From the NCBI GenBank assembly GCA_009785345.1, contig WQWL01000009.1, positions 1-53,495 on the forward strand: 53,495 nt of DNA, written 5' to 3'. The position numbers were made by a program, and so were the translations under genes. Source of the stretch: Oscillospiraceae bacterium (GTDB lineage Bacteria; Bacillota; Clostridia; Oscillospirales; Oscillospiraceae). Numbering within the stretch: position 1 is the stretch's first letter; each line of letters begins with the position of its first letter. Below the pieces are notes generated by a model. That model was not told where the DNA came from, did no database searches, and saw only the letters and a program-made list of their open reading frames with translations. Of the stretch, positions 6,949 to 16,636 are shown in pieces.

Positions 6949-9900
6949 ATGGTATTTCTAGATAAAAGAATTAGCGTAATTTGCGATCAACTCAAAAAAT
7001 TATCTATAAAGCAAAAAGCACCTATTGACGGGTGGGAATATAAAAAGGGTAATTTCGTATTTCCTGCAGATGCAGAAAAAGCACCTGCACCTTTTGAACC
7101 GTTCGACCACAAAACTATGCACTGGTACGGACCTGATGCGCACTATTGGTTTAGAGTAAATTATACGGTCCCGACGGAAATGGATGGAAAACCATTGTGG
7201 TTATGTATCCGCACACAAATTGATGAATGGGATGATGGTAAGAATCCGCAATTCTTATTGTTTGTGAATAATGAAATTGTACAGGGTATTGACATGAATC
7301 ACCGAGAGGTATTCATTGAACCTTCTGCGGTAGCAGGTACAACGTATAAGTTTGATTTGCAATCCTACACCGGAACTTTACATAGTGAGTTTAATCTCAT
7401 CGTAGAAGCCAGAGAAGTTGATCCTGAAATTGAGGGATTATACTATGATTTGCGTGTTCCATTGAACGCTTTTCCAAGACTTGAGAAAGATGGTAAGCCA
7501 CGCAGAGAGCTAGAGCGTGTGCTCAATGCTGCAATAAATCTTATCGATCTTCGTACACCATATAGTGATGCGTTTTACGCTTCTGTTAAGAATGCGCGAG
7601 AATATCTACAACAAGCCCTTTACACTGAATTGGCAGGAAATGATGAAATAATTGCAACATGTATTGGGCACACACATATTGACGTTGCTTGGTGGTGGAC
7701 TGTTGAACAAACACGAGAAAAAACAGCACGCAGCTTTGCAACGGTGTTGAAATTTATGGAAGAATACCCTGACTATACTTTCATGTCCAGCCAACCTCAA
7801 CTATATGAGTTTTTGAAAGAACGCTATCCTGAATTATATGAACGTGTAAAAAACCGTATTGTGGACAAGCGTTGGGAGCCGGAAGGTGGCATGTGGGTCG
7901 AGGCTGATACTAATGTAACATCAGGTGAGAGTCTTATACGTCAATTTATATATGGTAAGCGTTATTTCAAGGATGAGTTTGGTCTTGATAATAAAATCTT
8001 GTGGCTGCCGGATGTATTCGGTTATACAGGAGCGTTGCCACAAATTATGGCAAAATGCGGTATTGAGTACTTCATGACAACAAAGCTTGCATGGAATCAG
8101 TTTAACAAAATACCCAATGACACATTCCTTTGGCGTGGAATTGACGGTACAGAGATATTAACACACTTTATTACTACTCTTGGAGTAGGACAAGATGAAG
8201 AAAATTTCTTCACAACATATAATGGTATGTTACACCCGGACTCAATCATAGGTGGGTGGAATAGATATCAAAACAAAAATATAAATAATGATATACTGAT
8301 ATCATTTGGATATGGCGATGGTGGCGGAGGTCCAACACGTGAAATGTTAGAAACATCAAAACGTATGGACAAAGGTATGCTTGGCATCCCAAAAGTAAGG
8401 CAGGTATTTTCCCGCACATATTTCGATGAACTTTCTGCTCGCGTGTCAGATAACCCAAGACTTCAAACATGGGAAGGTGAGCTATACTTTGAATATCATC
8501 GCGGAACATTGACATCAATGGGTCGTAATAAGCGTTCAAATCGTAAGATTGAATTTCAATTAATGGACATAGAGTTGTTATCAGTACTTGCAAATAAGAA
8601 AATCTTGGAAGAAGACTATGATTATGCATGGAAAACCTTGCTGATGAATCAATTCCATGACATATTGCCGGGGACTTCAATCCATGAAGTCTATGAGGTT
8701 ACAAAAAATGAATACGAAAAGATTGAAGAGAATTTAGATGGACACATTACATCACTTCTTGATGATTTATCCAGTGATTGCAAGGAAAGTGTAACAGTAT
8801 TTAATACAACAGGCTTTGATAGAAGTGACGTAGTGCTTCTTGATAATTGCAATGTAAAAGCTCTCGAAGATAGTGACGGTAAGATTTATCCGGTGCAACA
8901 AACTGATGAAGGTGCAGTTGTATATCTTCAAAATATACCGTCAAAAGGCTGGCGTACTTACGGTATTGCAGATGTGAGTGTAGAAGAAAATGCTGTATTC
9001 ACGCTTACCGGTAAAAATGAATTAGAAACACCTCTTTATAATGTGACACTTGATGAAAGCGGCTTAATATCTAAGCTTTATGATAAAGAAAACAATAGAG
9101 AAGTGTTGCAACAAGGTAAGTCCGGGAACCTCATGCGTATGTACGAAGATAAGCCGATTTACTTTGATAATTGGGACATTGACATCTTCTATACTGAGAA
9201 GAGTTGGGATATTACAGAGTTAACTCATATGGAATGGACTGAACTCGGTCCGGTTAGAGCAACACTCAAGCTTGAAAGAAAAGTCAGCAATTCAACAATA
9301 TGCCAGTATATCAGATTTTATGCTGATAGCCGTCGCATTGATTTCGAGACAACAGTTGACTGGAAGGAAAGTCAACACTTGTTGAAAGTTCATTTCCCTG
9401 TAAACATACATACAGATGAAGCAACATTCGATATTCAATTTGGTAATCTTACTCGCAAAACTCATACGAACACAAGCTGGGATGTTGCTCGATTCGAAAG
9501 TTGCGGTCAAAAATGGGTTGACCTTTCAGAAGGTCACTACGGTGTGAGCTTGCTCAACGATTGTAAGTATGGTCATTCTGTGAAGGATTCCAACATTGGA
9601 TTGACATTGATTAAATCAGGAATTGAGCCAAATCCGGTTACAGACCAAGAATTGCACACATTTACATACTCCCTATATCCACATAAAGGTGGCTGGCGCG
9701 ATGGAGCAACTGTAGAGCAATCATACTATCTAAATCAACCGGCAAAGGTAAGCCAAGGTGTAAATGCTGTTGAATCAGGAATATTTTCACTTTGTAGTTC
9801 TGGTGCAAAAAATGTTGTTATTGAAACAATAAAAGTTGCGGAAAATGGCGATGGAATAATTGTGCGCTTATATGAAAGTGACAACTCACTGACAAATGCC

Positions 9901-10041
9901 ACACTAACATGGAATCGTCCATTCTCTACCGTAGAAGAATGCGATCTTCTCGAAGAGACGATAGATAATGTTGGTTTCAAAGGTAATGAAATCAATTTTA
10001 CAATAAAGCCATTCGAAATAAAAACATTCAGAATAAAGTGA
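6949..10041 (+). CDS. GH38 alpha-mannosidase
   Basis: A 1030-residue zinc-dependent alpha-mannosidase. Catalytic features are in order: the zinc ligands H243 and D245 (GHTHIDVAWWW), the nucleophile D355 (WLPDVFGY), a GYGDGGGGPT loop near residue 450, and the C-terminal zinc histidine H570 (MNQFHDILPG), followed by beta-rich domains. There is no signal peptide, so it should act on imported oligosaccharides in the cytoplasm. Length matches bacterial GH38 enzymes such as those of streptococcal N-glycan loci. ATG 6949 follows AAGGAG and lies 18 bases after the GH130 stop, so the two are co-transcribed and would remove alpha-mannose before phosphorolysis of the beta-mannoside core. Exact linkage preference is not readable. 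Confidence 0.93.
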   Translation: MVFLDKRISVICDQLKKLSIKQKAPIDGWEYKKGNFVFPADAEKAPAPFEPFDHKTMHWYGPDAHYWFRVNYTVPTEMDGKPLWLCIRTQIDEWDDGKNPQFLLFVNNEIVQGIDMNHREVFIEPSAVAGTTYKFDLQSYTGTLHSEFNLIVEAREVDPEIEGLYYDLRVPLNAFPRLEKDGKPRRELERVLNAAINLIDLRTPYSDAFYASVKNAREYLQQALYTELAGNDEIIATCIGHTHIDVAWWWTVEQTREKTARSFATVLKFMEEYPDYTFMSSQPQLYEFLKERYPELYERVKNRIVDKRWEPEGGMWVEADTNVTSGESLIRQFIYGKRYFKDEFGLDNKILWLPDVFGYTGALPQIMAKCGIEYFMTTKLAWNQFNKIPNDTFLWRGIDGTEILTHFITTLGVGQDEENFFTTYNGMLHPDSIIGGWNRYQNKNINNDILISFGYGDGGGGPTREMLETSKRMDKGMLGIPKVRQVFSRTYFDELSARVSDNPRLQTWEGELYFEYHRGTLTSMGRNKRSNRKIEFQLMDIELLSVLANKKILEEDYDYAWKTLLMNQFHDILPGTSIHEVYEVTKNEYEKIEENLDGHITSLLDDLSSDCKESVTVFNTTGFDRSDVVLLDNCNVKALEDSDGKIYPVQQTDEGAVVYLQNIPSKGWRTYGIADVSVEENAVFTLTGKNELETPLYNVTLDESGLISKLYDKENNREVLQQGKSGNLMRMYEDKPIYFDNWDIDIFYTEKSWDITELTHMEWTELGPVRATLKLERKVSNSTICQYIRFYADSRRIDFETTVDWKESQHLLKVHFPVNIHTDEATFDIQFGNLTRKTHTNTSWDVARFESCGQKWVDLSEGHYGVSLLNDCKYGHSVKDSNIGLTLIKSGIEPNPVTDQELHTFTYSLYPHKGGWRDGATVEQSYYLNQPAKVSQGVNAVESGIFSLCSSGAKNVVIETIKVAENGDGIIVRLYESDNSLTNATLTWNRPFSTVEECDLLEETIDNVGFKGNEINFTIKPFEIKTFRIK

Positions 10042-10071
10042 CGATAAGATCATAGGGTCAGGAGAAATTCC

Positions 10072-11007
10072 ATGGATACACTTGCAAGAAGAAAAAAGAG
10101 AACGGCAAATATTAGAAGAACCATGGCAATCACTGTAATGATGCTGCCAGGTGCAATTTGGTTGATTGTCATCCGATATCTACCAATGTTTGGCATTGTG
10201 ATGGCGTTTCAAAATCACAGACCGTATACACCAAACCCCGGATTTTTCAACAACATCATAAATAGTCCTTTCGTCGGGCTGAGAAATTTTGAGTTTATAT
10301 TCTTCGGCGATCGTGCTTGGAACATGATTAGCAATACTCTTATTTATAATATGGTATTTATAGTGACAACAACCGTTATTGGCGTTGCTATTGCTGTAAT
10401 ACTGACAGAGATTACGTCAAAGTTTTTTGCTAAAGTCTACCAAACTCTCATGTTTTTTCCGTTTTTCATAAGTTGGGTGGTTGCAAGTTATTTTCTGTTT
10501 GCATTCTTAGAGCCAACATTTGGTCTATTGTCTGATGTTAGAGATTGGTACATGGATCCAACGGGGTGGCCGGTGATATTGACATCAGCCAATCTATGGA
10601 AAAATGTAGGTTTCACTTGTATCATATATGTGGCAGCTATTGCCGGTATTGATCCGGGTATGTATGAGGCCGCAGCAATTGATGGTGCGTCAAAATGGAA
10701 GCAAACATGGTATATAACTTTGCCGACCATAAAACCGATGATAATCATCTTGAACATATTAGCGGTGGGACGAATTGTAATGGCAGACTTTGGACTATTT
10801 TGGAACTTAACTATGGACAGCGGTCCGCTTCAAAGAGCAACAGAAGTGTTTGACACATATGTGTACAGGGTTATGATATCAAATGTTGCCGGAGCTGCAG
10901 ATTTTGCAACAGCCGCGGGTTTATTCCAATCCGTCATCGGAGTTATTTGCATCATCGGTGTAAATGCGCTTGTCAGAAAAATAAATCCGGAAAACGCAAT
11001 GTTTTAA
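10072..11007 (+). CDS. ABC sugar transporter permease (LplB-like, first of pair)
   Basis: A 311-residue inner-membrane permease of the carbohydrate ABC importers (LplB/UgpA-like, often called 'polysaccharide permeases'). About six helices follow an Arg/Lys-rich cytoplasmic N terminus (RRKKRTANIRR). The ATPase-contacting EAA loop is clear: YEAAAIDGASKWKQTWYITLP, near residues 198-218. The start is ATG 10072, with AGGAG upstream. It lies 30 bases after GH38 and before the partner permease and binding protein, so it should import the oligosaccharide processed by GH38/GH130. No ATPase gene is present in this operon. Confidence 0.9.
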   Translation: MDTLARRKKRTANIRRTMAITVMMLPGAIWLIVIRYLPMFGIVMAFQNHRPYTPNPGFFNNIINSPFVGLRNFEFIFFGDRAWNMISNTLIYNMVFIVTTTVIGVAIAVILTEITSKFFAKVYQTLMFFPFFISWVVASYFLFAFLEPTFGLLSDVRDWYMDPTGWPVILTSANLWKNVGFTCIIYVAAIAGIDPGMYEAAAIDGASKWKQTWYITLPTIKPMIIILNILAVGRIVMADFGLFWNLTMDSGPLQRATEVFDTYVYRVMISNVAGAADFATAAGLFQSVIGVICIIGVNALVRKINPENAMF

Positions 11008-11078
11008 GAAGTGGCATAAGCTGTTAAGTATTAGTCGTTATGTGGTTAGGCAGGTAACCGAAAGGGAAGGTCATTATT

Positions 11079-11990
11079 ATGGCAAAACGTAAAAAATTCC
11101 GCATGAACAAAGTGTCATATGCAAGTGAAACCATATTTCACGTAATTATTGCTGCATTTGCACTCATGTGTATTATACCGTTTATATTTATTATCATTAT
11201 TGCATTTTCAAGTGCTGAAAGCCTGAGAACGGTTGGATATTCATTCTTCCCGACGGGAACGACAATGATAAACTTTAATGCAGCATTTGAAATGGGAGAT
11301 TTATTGTGGAGAAGCTTTGCTAACAGCGTTTTTATTACAATAGTAGGTACATTTTTAGCACTCTTGATTTCTTCTATGTATGCTTATGGATTATACAGAA
11401 GTAACTATCCTCTAAAGAAATTCTTTATGTTTTTAATGTTCTTCACAATGATATTTGGTGGTGGCTTGGTACCATTTGTTATCGTAATTCGGAACTTATT
11501 AGGACTTGCTGATACTATATGGGCTTTGATTGTGCCTATGTTGATGGCGCCGTTTCATGTAATAATATTGCGTACATTCTACAGAACCTGTATACCGGAA
11601 TCCCTATTGGATGCAGCAAACATAGACGGTGCAGGCGAGTTTCGCACATTCTTTATGATTGTGATACCTCTATCGAAGCCGGGTTTGGCTACTATCGGAC
11701 TAATGACAGCTATTGGTTTTTGGAATGATTGGTGGCATGCACTACTCTTTATTCGTGACCGTAGTTTAATCCCTTTACAGTTTCTATTGATGGAAATGCA
11801 ACGTAATATAGACTTTTTCAGGCGTCACGCAGCAATGATTGGAGCAACGAATATTGACATGACAGAACTTCCTACGCAAGGCTTGCGCATGGCATTAGCG
11901 GTTATAATTGTAGTACCAATAGCATTCGCATACCCCTTCTTCCAGCGATATATCATATCCGGAATGACAATCGGAGCAGTAAAAGAATAA
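11079..11990 (+). CDS. ABC sugar transporter permease (YtcP/UgpE-like, second of pair)
   Basis: A 303-residue permease with about six membrane helices and the EAA loop LLDAANIDGAGEFRTFFMIV (about residues 179-198), typical of the second permease in LplB-YtcP-type importers. It should form a heterodimeric channel with the protein encoded just upstream. The leader between the two permeases (71 bases) contains a small GGTTA...TAACC hairpin and the recurrent initiation sequence AAAGGGAAGGTCATTATT just before ATG 11079. The next gene encodes the matching binding lipoprotein. Confidence 0.9.
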   Translation: MAKRKKFRMNKVSYASETIFHVIIAAFALMCIIPFIFIIIIAFSSAESLRTVGYSFFPTGTTMINFNAAFEMGDLLWRSFANSVFITIVGTFLALLISSMYAYGLYRSNYPLKKFFMFLMFFTMIFGGGLVPFVIVIRNLLGLADTIWALIVPMLMAPFHVIILRTFYRTCIPESLLDAANIDGAGEFRTFFMIVIPLSKPGLATIGLMTAIGFWNDWWHALLFIRDRSLIPLQFLLMEMQRNIDFFRRHAAMIGATNIDMTELPTQGLRMALAVIIVVPIAFAYPFFQRYIISGMTIGAVKE

Positions 11991-12045
11991 GACTTATCGT
12001 TAGATGAGTTTTAGATAAAAATTTATGTTATGAAAGGAAAGAAAA

Positions 12046-13698
12046 ATGAAAAGATTAATCGCAATTTTACTCAGTGCAATAATGCTACTGGCATTACTGG
12101 CAGCATGCGCACCCGAAGCAGAAACACAAGCTGATCCTGATCCTGTAAATGGTAATGGTGAGCAAGTTGAGGATCCTGTAGAGCCCGTAGACCCAGATCC
12201 TGTAGAGCCAGAACCTGTAGATCCTGGTGAACCACCGACAGAAATCACAATTTGGTTCAATGGTGGAAACGAAAACAATAACGATACTGAAGTTGTTGCA
12301 GCTGCAAATGCTAGATTGCAGGAGCTTGGTCTAAACATCGCCATCAACCCTGTCTGGACAGGCGGATGGGGAATGGGTGACCCTGCTCAAATCGCTCTAA
12401 ATACTGCCGATGCGTCAATTGACATTTTCTGGGCAGGTACATGGGGACTCAATTATTTCAACAATGCTCGTATAGGTAACTTCATCAGACTCGATGATCC
12501 TGACAACAACCTACTCGAGCGCTATGGTCAAGCTATGTTAGCTGAAGTTGAAGATGTTCTATGGGAAGCATTTGTGACTGACGGTCCTTCAGGACGTGGA
12601 CTTTACGGTATTCCAGGACCAAAAGATTATGCAGCATGGTTTAAACTCGAAGTAAATGTTACACGCTTGGAAGAATTAGGCTTTGATTTTGATGAAATAT
12701 TCGACATGAATGGTTCTAACTCTCATATCATTTTTGACCCGATTTTTGAAGAAATCATGCAAGCAGCTAAAGATGAGTATGGCGATACATTCTTCCCGCT
12801 GATGCTTGAATCCGGCAACTGGGTACAACAGTTCTCCAATACAGATGCAGATATCACAGGGCTTGATACGTTCATGTTCCCATTTGACCCGGACAACCCA
12901 GCTTTACCAGCCAGACCGGAAGTTACTTTGCAAATTGAAAATGATGATTTCCTTGCAGTGTTGGAAAGAACACGTCACTTCTGGGAGCAAGGATTTACTG
13001 ATCCAAGATTAGCAATTGGTGATGACGCAATTGACAGGGGAGAAGAACTCAGAGATGGTAACTTTATCTTCTCAACCGGACAGTATGCCCATGGTCACAC
13101 CGGATCAAGACAAGCAGAAAGTAATCTTGATATACGTTTTGTACCACTGTCAAGAGTTCCAATAGTATCAACCATGTCCGCAGCTGGCTCAGGATTTGCT
13201 GTATCAGTATACTCACAAAATCCGGAAGCTGCAGTACAATTTATGAATGCATGGTACACAGATAACACGCTTGCCGTCATTTTGACTGAAGGTGTTGAAG
13301 GTATCCATTGGAATTACGATGCTGATGGACTCATCGTTCTTGACCACGATGCAAGAGACGCAGGTCCGTGGGGCACATGGCGCTTCGGTATGGGTAATGT
13401 ATTCATGCTGACTCCAAGAGATACTGATGGTGCAGGATGGATTGAAGGCTTCCAAGCATACAATGAACAGGGTGTAGGTACTGCATTCTTAGGATTTGTA
13501 TTCGACAATGAGCCTGTTGCTATTCAATATGCAGCAATGCAAAGTGTTGTTGACGAGTTCCGTACTCCACTAACAGTAGGTGCTTTGGATCTTGATACAG
13601 CAATTCCTGATTTTCTTGCAGCACTTCAAGCTGCCGGAGCAGATGATGTTCTTGCTGAAATAAACAGACAGTTAGACGAATTCTTTGCAGGCAGATAG
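12046..13698 (+). CDS. Extracellular sugar-binding lipoprotein of the ABC importer
   Basis: A 550-residue solute-binding protein. The N terminus is a lipoprotein signal (MKRLIAILLSAIMLLALLAA then C21 in a LLAAC lipobox), followed by an acidic Pro-Glu/Asp-rich tether of about 40 residues (PVEPVDPDPVEP) that would hold the domain away from the membrane. The mature domain resembles family 1 binding proteins of the LplA/YtcQ type (TEITIWFNGG, then aromatic-rich segments). Large size suits oligosaccharide ligands. It follows the two permeases by 55 bases and ends at a strong hairpin, so it closes the operon. The ligand is inferred to be a mannosyl N-glycan fragment from the neighbouring enzymes. 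Confidence 0.88.
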   Translation: MKRLIAILLSAIMLLALLAACAPEAETQADPDPVNGNGEQVEDPVEPVDPDPVEPEPVDPGEPPTEITIWFNGGNENNNDTEVVAAANARLQELGLNIAINPVWTGGWGMGDPAQIALNTADASIDIFWAGTWGLNYFNNARIGNFIRLDDPDNNLLERYGQAMLAEVEDVLWEAFVTDGPSGRGLYGIPGPKDYAAWFKLEVNVTRLEELGFDFDEIFDMNGSNSHIIFDPIFEEIMQAAKDEYGDTFFPLMLESGNWVQQFSNTDADITGLDTFMFPFDPDNPALPARPEVTLQIENDDFLAVLERTRHFWEQGFTDPRLAIGDDAIDRGEELRDGNFIFSTGQYAHGHTGSRQAESNLDIRFVPLSRVPIVSTMSAAGSGFAVSVYSQNPEAAVQFMNAWYTDNTLAVILTEGVEGIHWNYDADGLIVLDHDARDAGPWGTWRFGMGNVFMLTPRDTDGAGWIEGFQAYNEQGVGTAFLGFVFDNEPVAIQYAAMQSVVDEFRTPLTVGALDLDTAIPDFLAALQAAGADDVLAEINRQLDEFFAGR

Positions 13699-13734
13699 TA
13701 CATTTACAATTTTAGATTAAACCTATGGTGAAAA

Positions 13735-13760
13735 ATGGGGCTGTTGAAAGACAGCCCCAT
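13735..13760 (+). terminator. Hairpin terminator after the binding-protein gene
   Basis: A perfect 10-bp stem, ATGGGGCTGT / ACAGCCCCAT, with loop TGAAAG, followed by TTGCTTT. The T tract is interrupted, so read-through into the GH3 gene 36 bases later is possible, and the stem may also stabilise the upstream mRNA. Confidence 0.75.
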
Positions 13761-13795
13761 TGCTTTAGATGACATATTGACATAAGGAGAACGTT

Positions 13796-16060
13796 ATGGA
13801 AGCTTTTCGTGACACATCATTGTGTGCAGTTGAGAGAGCGAAAGATTTACTTTCACGTATGAATACCCGAGAGAAAATAGGGCAACTAAATCAAAGACTA
13901 TATGGATTTAGCATTTATGAGCGAGACGGAGATAATATAACCCTTACCGAAGAAGTAAAAGAAGAAATAGCAAAATGGAGTGGGTTGGGCGTATTGTATG
14001 GTCTACTTCGAGCCGATCCATGGTCACAACGAACATACGAATCGGGTATAACAGCCGAATTGGCTGCAAAGGCACACAATATTATACAAAAGGAAGTAAT
14101 TGAAGCTTCGCGTTTTGGTATTCCGGCATTAATGAGTACAGAATGTCCTCACGGTCATCAAGCCCTAGATGGATATTTACTGCCTGTGTGTTTGGCGATG
14201 GGAGCAACATTTAATGTTGAACTGGTGCAAAGCGCCTTTAGCGTTGTGGGAAAGCAAATAAAGTCGCTAGGTGTAGATCTAGCACTTGTTTCCGTACTTG
14301 ATGTGCTTCGTGATCCGAGATGGGGGAGAAGCGAGGAATGCTTTAGCGAAGATCCACATGTATGTGAGGTTATGGCTGAAGCCGTTATATCAGGTTGTAT
14401 GGAGTATGGAGTTGATGTAATAGCGAAACACCTTTGTGCTCAAGGTGGTGCCGAAGGTGGGTTAAATGCAGGACCTGCATCAATTGGACATAGAGAACTT
14501 GAAGAAATACATTTGCCTCCGGCAAAAGCAGCTGTGAAGGCCGGAGCTGCAGGATTTATGGCTGCCTACAATGAAATTGACGGAGTCCCTTGCCATGCAA
14601 ACCCGAAGCTGCTTAGGGACATGCTCCGTAACGAGTGGGATTTTAATGGAGTGGTAATGGCTGATGGTACGGCAATTGATCGTCTGGATATACTAACAGG
14701 AGACAATACCAAGTCAGGTGCTCTTGCACTAAACAGTGGTGTGGATATAAGCCTATGGGACGAAGGGTTTACAAAACTTGAAGAGGCTGTAAGGCTTGGA
14801 TATGTTGACGAAGCAGTGCTCGATGAAGCAGTGCTCCGGGTGCTTACTCTCAAGTTCAAACGCGGTATTTTTGAAAACCCGTATCTGGATGAGAAGAAGT
14901 TGGTTGATGATTATAACGATGTATCAAAATATCCACAAAGCCTTGAACTTGCAAGACAAAGTGCTGTGCTATTAAAAAATGAAAACAGTATACTGCCTTT
15001 AACAAAGGCGTATAATAAAATAGCGATAATAGGTCCGGCGGCGGATGATTTATATTTACAACTGGGCGATTATACTCCGCCTGTAAGACCAGATTCCGGT
15101 ATCACCCTGTGGGAAGGGATTCGTCAATTTGCTTCAGAGGAAACGGAACTTAGTCGAATACAAGGTTGCAGTATAAGTGGCGGGTGTGATGAAGAAATAG
15201 AGAAAGCAGTGAAGCTTGCGGAGCAATCTGATATTGTTATTTTGGCGTTAGGTGGTTCATCAAGCCGATTTTCAGGAGCAAGATTTGATACTAATGGAGC
15301 CGTACTCCACGATGGTGATGTATATATGGACTGTGGAGAAGGAGTGGACAGTGCAAATCTAAGATTACCCGGATTGCAAAATGATTTGGCGAAAGCGATA
15401 TTTGCTGCGAAAACACCTGTAATAACGGTAGTTACGGCAGGCAGACCGTATGCCATACCAGATATTGCTGATGGAACTAATGGGTTAATCTATTCATTTT
15501 ATCCCGGGCCTTGGGGAGGTCAAGGAATTGCGGAGTTAATATTTGGTGAAGCTGAGCCGTCGGGAAGATTGCCTGCATCACTACCACGAGCTTCTGGTCA
15601 ACTTCCTTGTTATTATAATAAGAAAGCATCGAACACTGACATAAACTACTACGACTCATCAAGCTCGCCGCTATATCAATTTGGATATGGTCAAAGCTAC
15701 ACATCTTTTACTATTGATGATGTAAAAGTTGATGTTAAGTCTGACAGGCAGAAGTCGACGGACTCGATAATAGAAGTCAGCTTTACCATATCTAATAAGG
15801 GGACACGAAGTGGCTATGCCGTGCCTACACTATATATTCGTTGGTTGCAAGGAGAAACAACACCCAGAGAAAAAGAACTGAAGGCGTTCAAAAAAATATG
15901 GCTCAACCCACAGCAAATGGAAAAAATTACACTAGAGTTAAATGAAGCGGACTTATCACGTTTTGATCGAGAAATGAAGCGAGCTGTCGGATTTGGAGAT
16001 ATATTACTAATACTAGAAGAAGGTGGCGTAGAAGTTTTTTCTCAAATATGCAGAATATGA
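13796..16060 (+). CDS. GH3 family beta-glycosidase
   Basis: A 754-residue cytoplasmic (no signal peptide) glycoside hydrolase with the usual GH3 layout: an N-terminal TIM barrel (residues about 1-330; DPRWGRSEECFSEDP and AKHLCAQGGAEGG signatures), the nucleophile D290 in NGVVMADGTAIDR, an alpha/beta sandwich domain (RQSAVLLKNENSILPL onward) and a C-terminal fibronectin-III-like domain (SFTISNKGTRSGYAV). The motifs are of the beta-glucosidase/xylosidase branch, not the NagZ hexosaminidase branch. In this locus it could remove beta-linked glucose, xylose or mannose from imported glycans; specificity is uncertain. ATG 13796 follows AAGGAG. It lies after a terminator-like hairpin, so it may be expressed at a lower level. 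Confidence 0.9.
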   Translation: MEAFRDTSLCAVERAKDLLSRMNTREKIGQLNQRLYGFSIYERDGDNITLTEEVKEEIAKWSGLGVLYGLLRADPWSQRTYESGITAELAAKAHNIIQKEVIEASRFGIPALMSTECPHGHQALDGYLLPVCLAMGATFNVELVQSAFSVVGKQIKSLGVDLALVSVLDVLRDPRWGRSEECFSEDPHVCEVMAEAVISGCMEYGVDVIAKHLCAQGGAEGGLNAGPASIGHRELEEIHLPPAKAAVKAGAAGFMAAYNEIDGVPCHANPKLLRDMLRNEWDFNGVVMADGTAIDRLDILTGDNTKSGALALNSGVDISLWDEGFTKLEEAVRLGYVDEAVLDEAVLRVLTLKFKRGIFENPYLDEKKLVDDYNDVSKYPQSLELARQSAVLLKNENSILPLTKAYNKIAIIGPAADDLYLQLGDYTPPVRPDSGITLWEGIRQFASEETELSRIQGCSISGGCDEEIEKAVKLAEQSDIVILALGGSSSRFSGARFDTNGAVLHDGDVYMDCGEGVDSANLRLPGLQNDLAKAIFAAKTPVITVVTAGRPYAIPDIADGTNGLIYSFYPGPWGGQGIAELIFGEAEPSGRLPASLPRASGQLPCYYNKKASNTDINYYDSSSSPLYQFGYGQSYTSFTIDDVKVDVKSDRQKSTDSIIEVSFTISNKGTRSGYAVPTLYIRWLQGETTPREKELKAFKKIWLNPQQMEKITLELNEADLSRFDREMKRAVGFGDILLILEEGGVEVFSQICRI

Positions 16061-16120
16061 TATAAAACGCAGTAATCAGTGACCGTTTTGAGGTAATATT
16101 AATAACAAGATTTATCATAC

Positions 16121-16150
16121 CCGCCACCTACATTTCGCTTCGAGGTGGGG
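16121..16150 (+). terminator. Terminator after the GH3 gene
   Basis: CCGCCACCT (16121-16129) pairs with AGGTGGGG (16143-16150) around a short loop and is followed by ATTTTGAGTTT. It marks the likely end of the GH130-to-GH3 transcription unit. Confidence 0.65.
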
Positions 16151-16168
16151 ATTTTGAGTTTGATTGTT

Positions 16169-16185
16169 GTTTACAAAAAGTTAAC
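16169..16185. promoter_or_regulatory. Candidate LacI-type operator S3
   Basis: GTTTACAAAAAGTTAAC matches sites S1 and S2 except for one extra A between the half-sites and one base in the left half. It lies about 190 bases upstream of the endoglycosidase promoter. Confidence 0.45.
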
Positions 16186-16359
16186 TGCTTGTAGTTGTTA
16201 TACTTAACTATGTATAGTTGTGTGTTAAGCGGCAAATGTATACGTATTGAATGACTAGTGAATATTTATATATATGCTCATTATATTGCTTACTAAAAGC
16301 TATTGCGATGATTGTCATTGTGCACAAAAAATGTCATAAATTTTTGTAGACATACTCTA

Positions 16360-16438
16360 TTGACAAATATTAAAAATACTTCATAATTATACAGTAAGCA
16401 CTTACAAACAGTTAACAAAATGATAGCGGTATGTTAAC
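16360..16438 (+). promoter_or_regulatory. Promoter of the GH85 gene with GTTAAC-type sites
   Basis: TTGACA (16360-16365) is followed after 17-18 bases by ATAATTAT (16383-16390). A perfect dyad GTAAG-CA-CTTAC lies at 16393-16404 over the expected start. It runs into CTTACAAACAGTTAAC (16401-16416, candidate operator S4), and a further GTTAAC is at 16433-16438. The arrangement matches the promoter-proximal operator of the GH130 operon and suggests shared control by the LacI-like protein. The resulting 5' leader is about 240 nucleotides. The remaining bases between 16186 and 16359 show nothing else. Confidence 0.6.
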
Positions 16439-16540
16439 TAAATTGGTAAGCTATGAATTTTGAACGTTGACGTATCTATGGCATAATTTGGAGGTGATAG
16501 TCGAAAACAGAAATAATTATGAGAACCACGACTCAAAAAT

Positions 16541-16599
16541 GTGGCGCTTAACCACGTTGCGCGTCTGCAACGAGGCTGAAAATGAGGAGCCGTAACCTC
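16541..16599 (+). promoter_or_regulatory. Three consecutive hairpins in the GH85 leader
   Basis: GTGG/CCAC (16541-16555), CGTTGC/GCAACG (16555-16572) and GAGG...CCTC (16572-16599, with inner GGCT/AGCC) abut with almost no unpaired bases between them. They lie 38-96 bases before the start codon, in an otherwise AT-rich leader. They could stabilise the mRNA or be a ligand- or protein-binding leader; no known riboswitch consensus is recognised. Confidence 0.5.
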
Positions 16600-16636
16600 A
16601 GAATAAAATAGGTAATATTTTTGGAGGACATATTAT

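Noticed and set aside
13735-13760. Attenuator or riboswitch before GH3
   Set aside because: It is a plain 10-bp hairpin with no alternative pairing; a terminator or mRNA-stabilising stem is enough.
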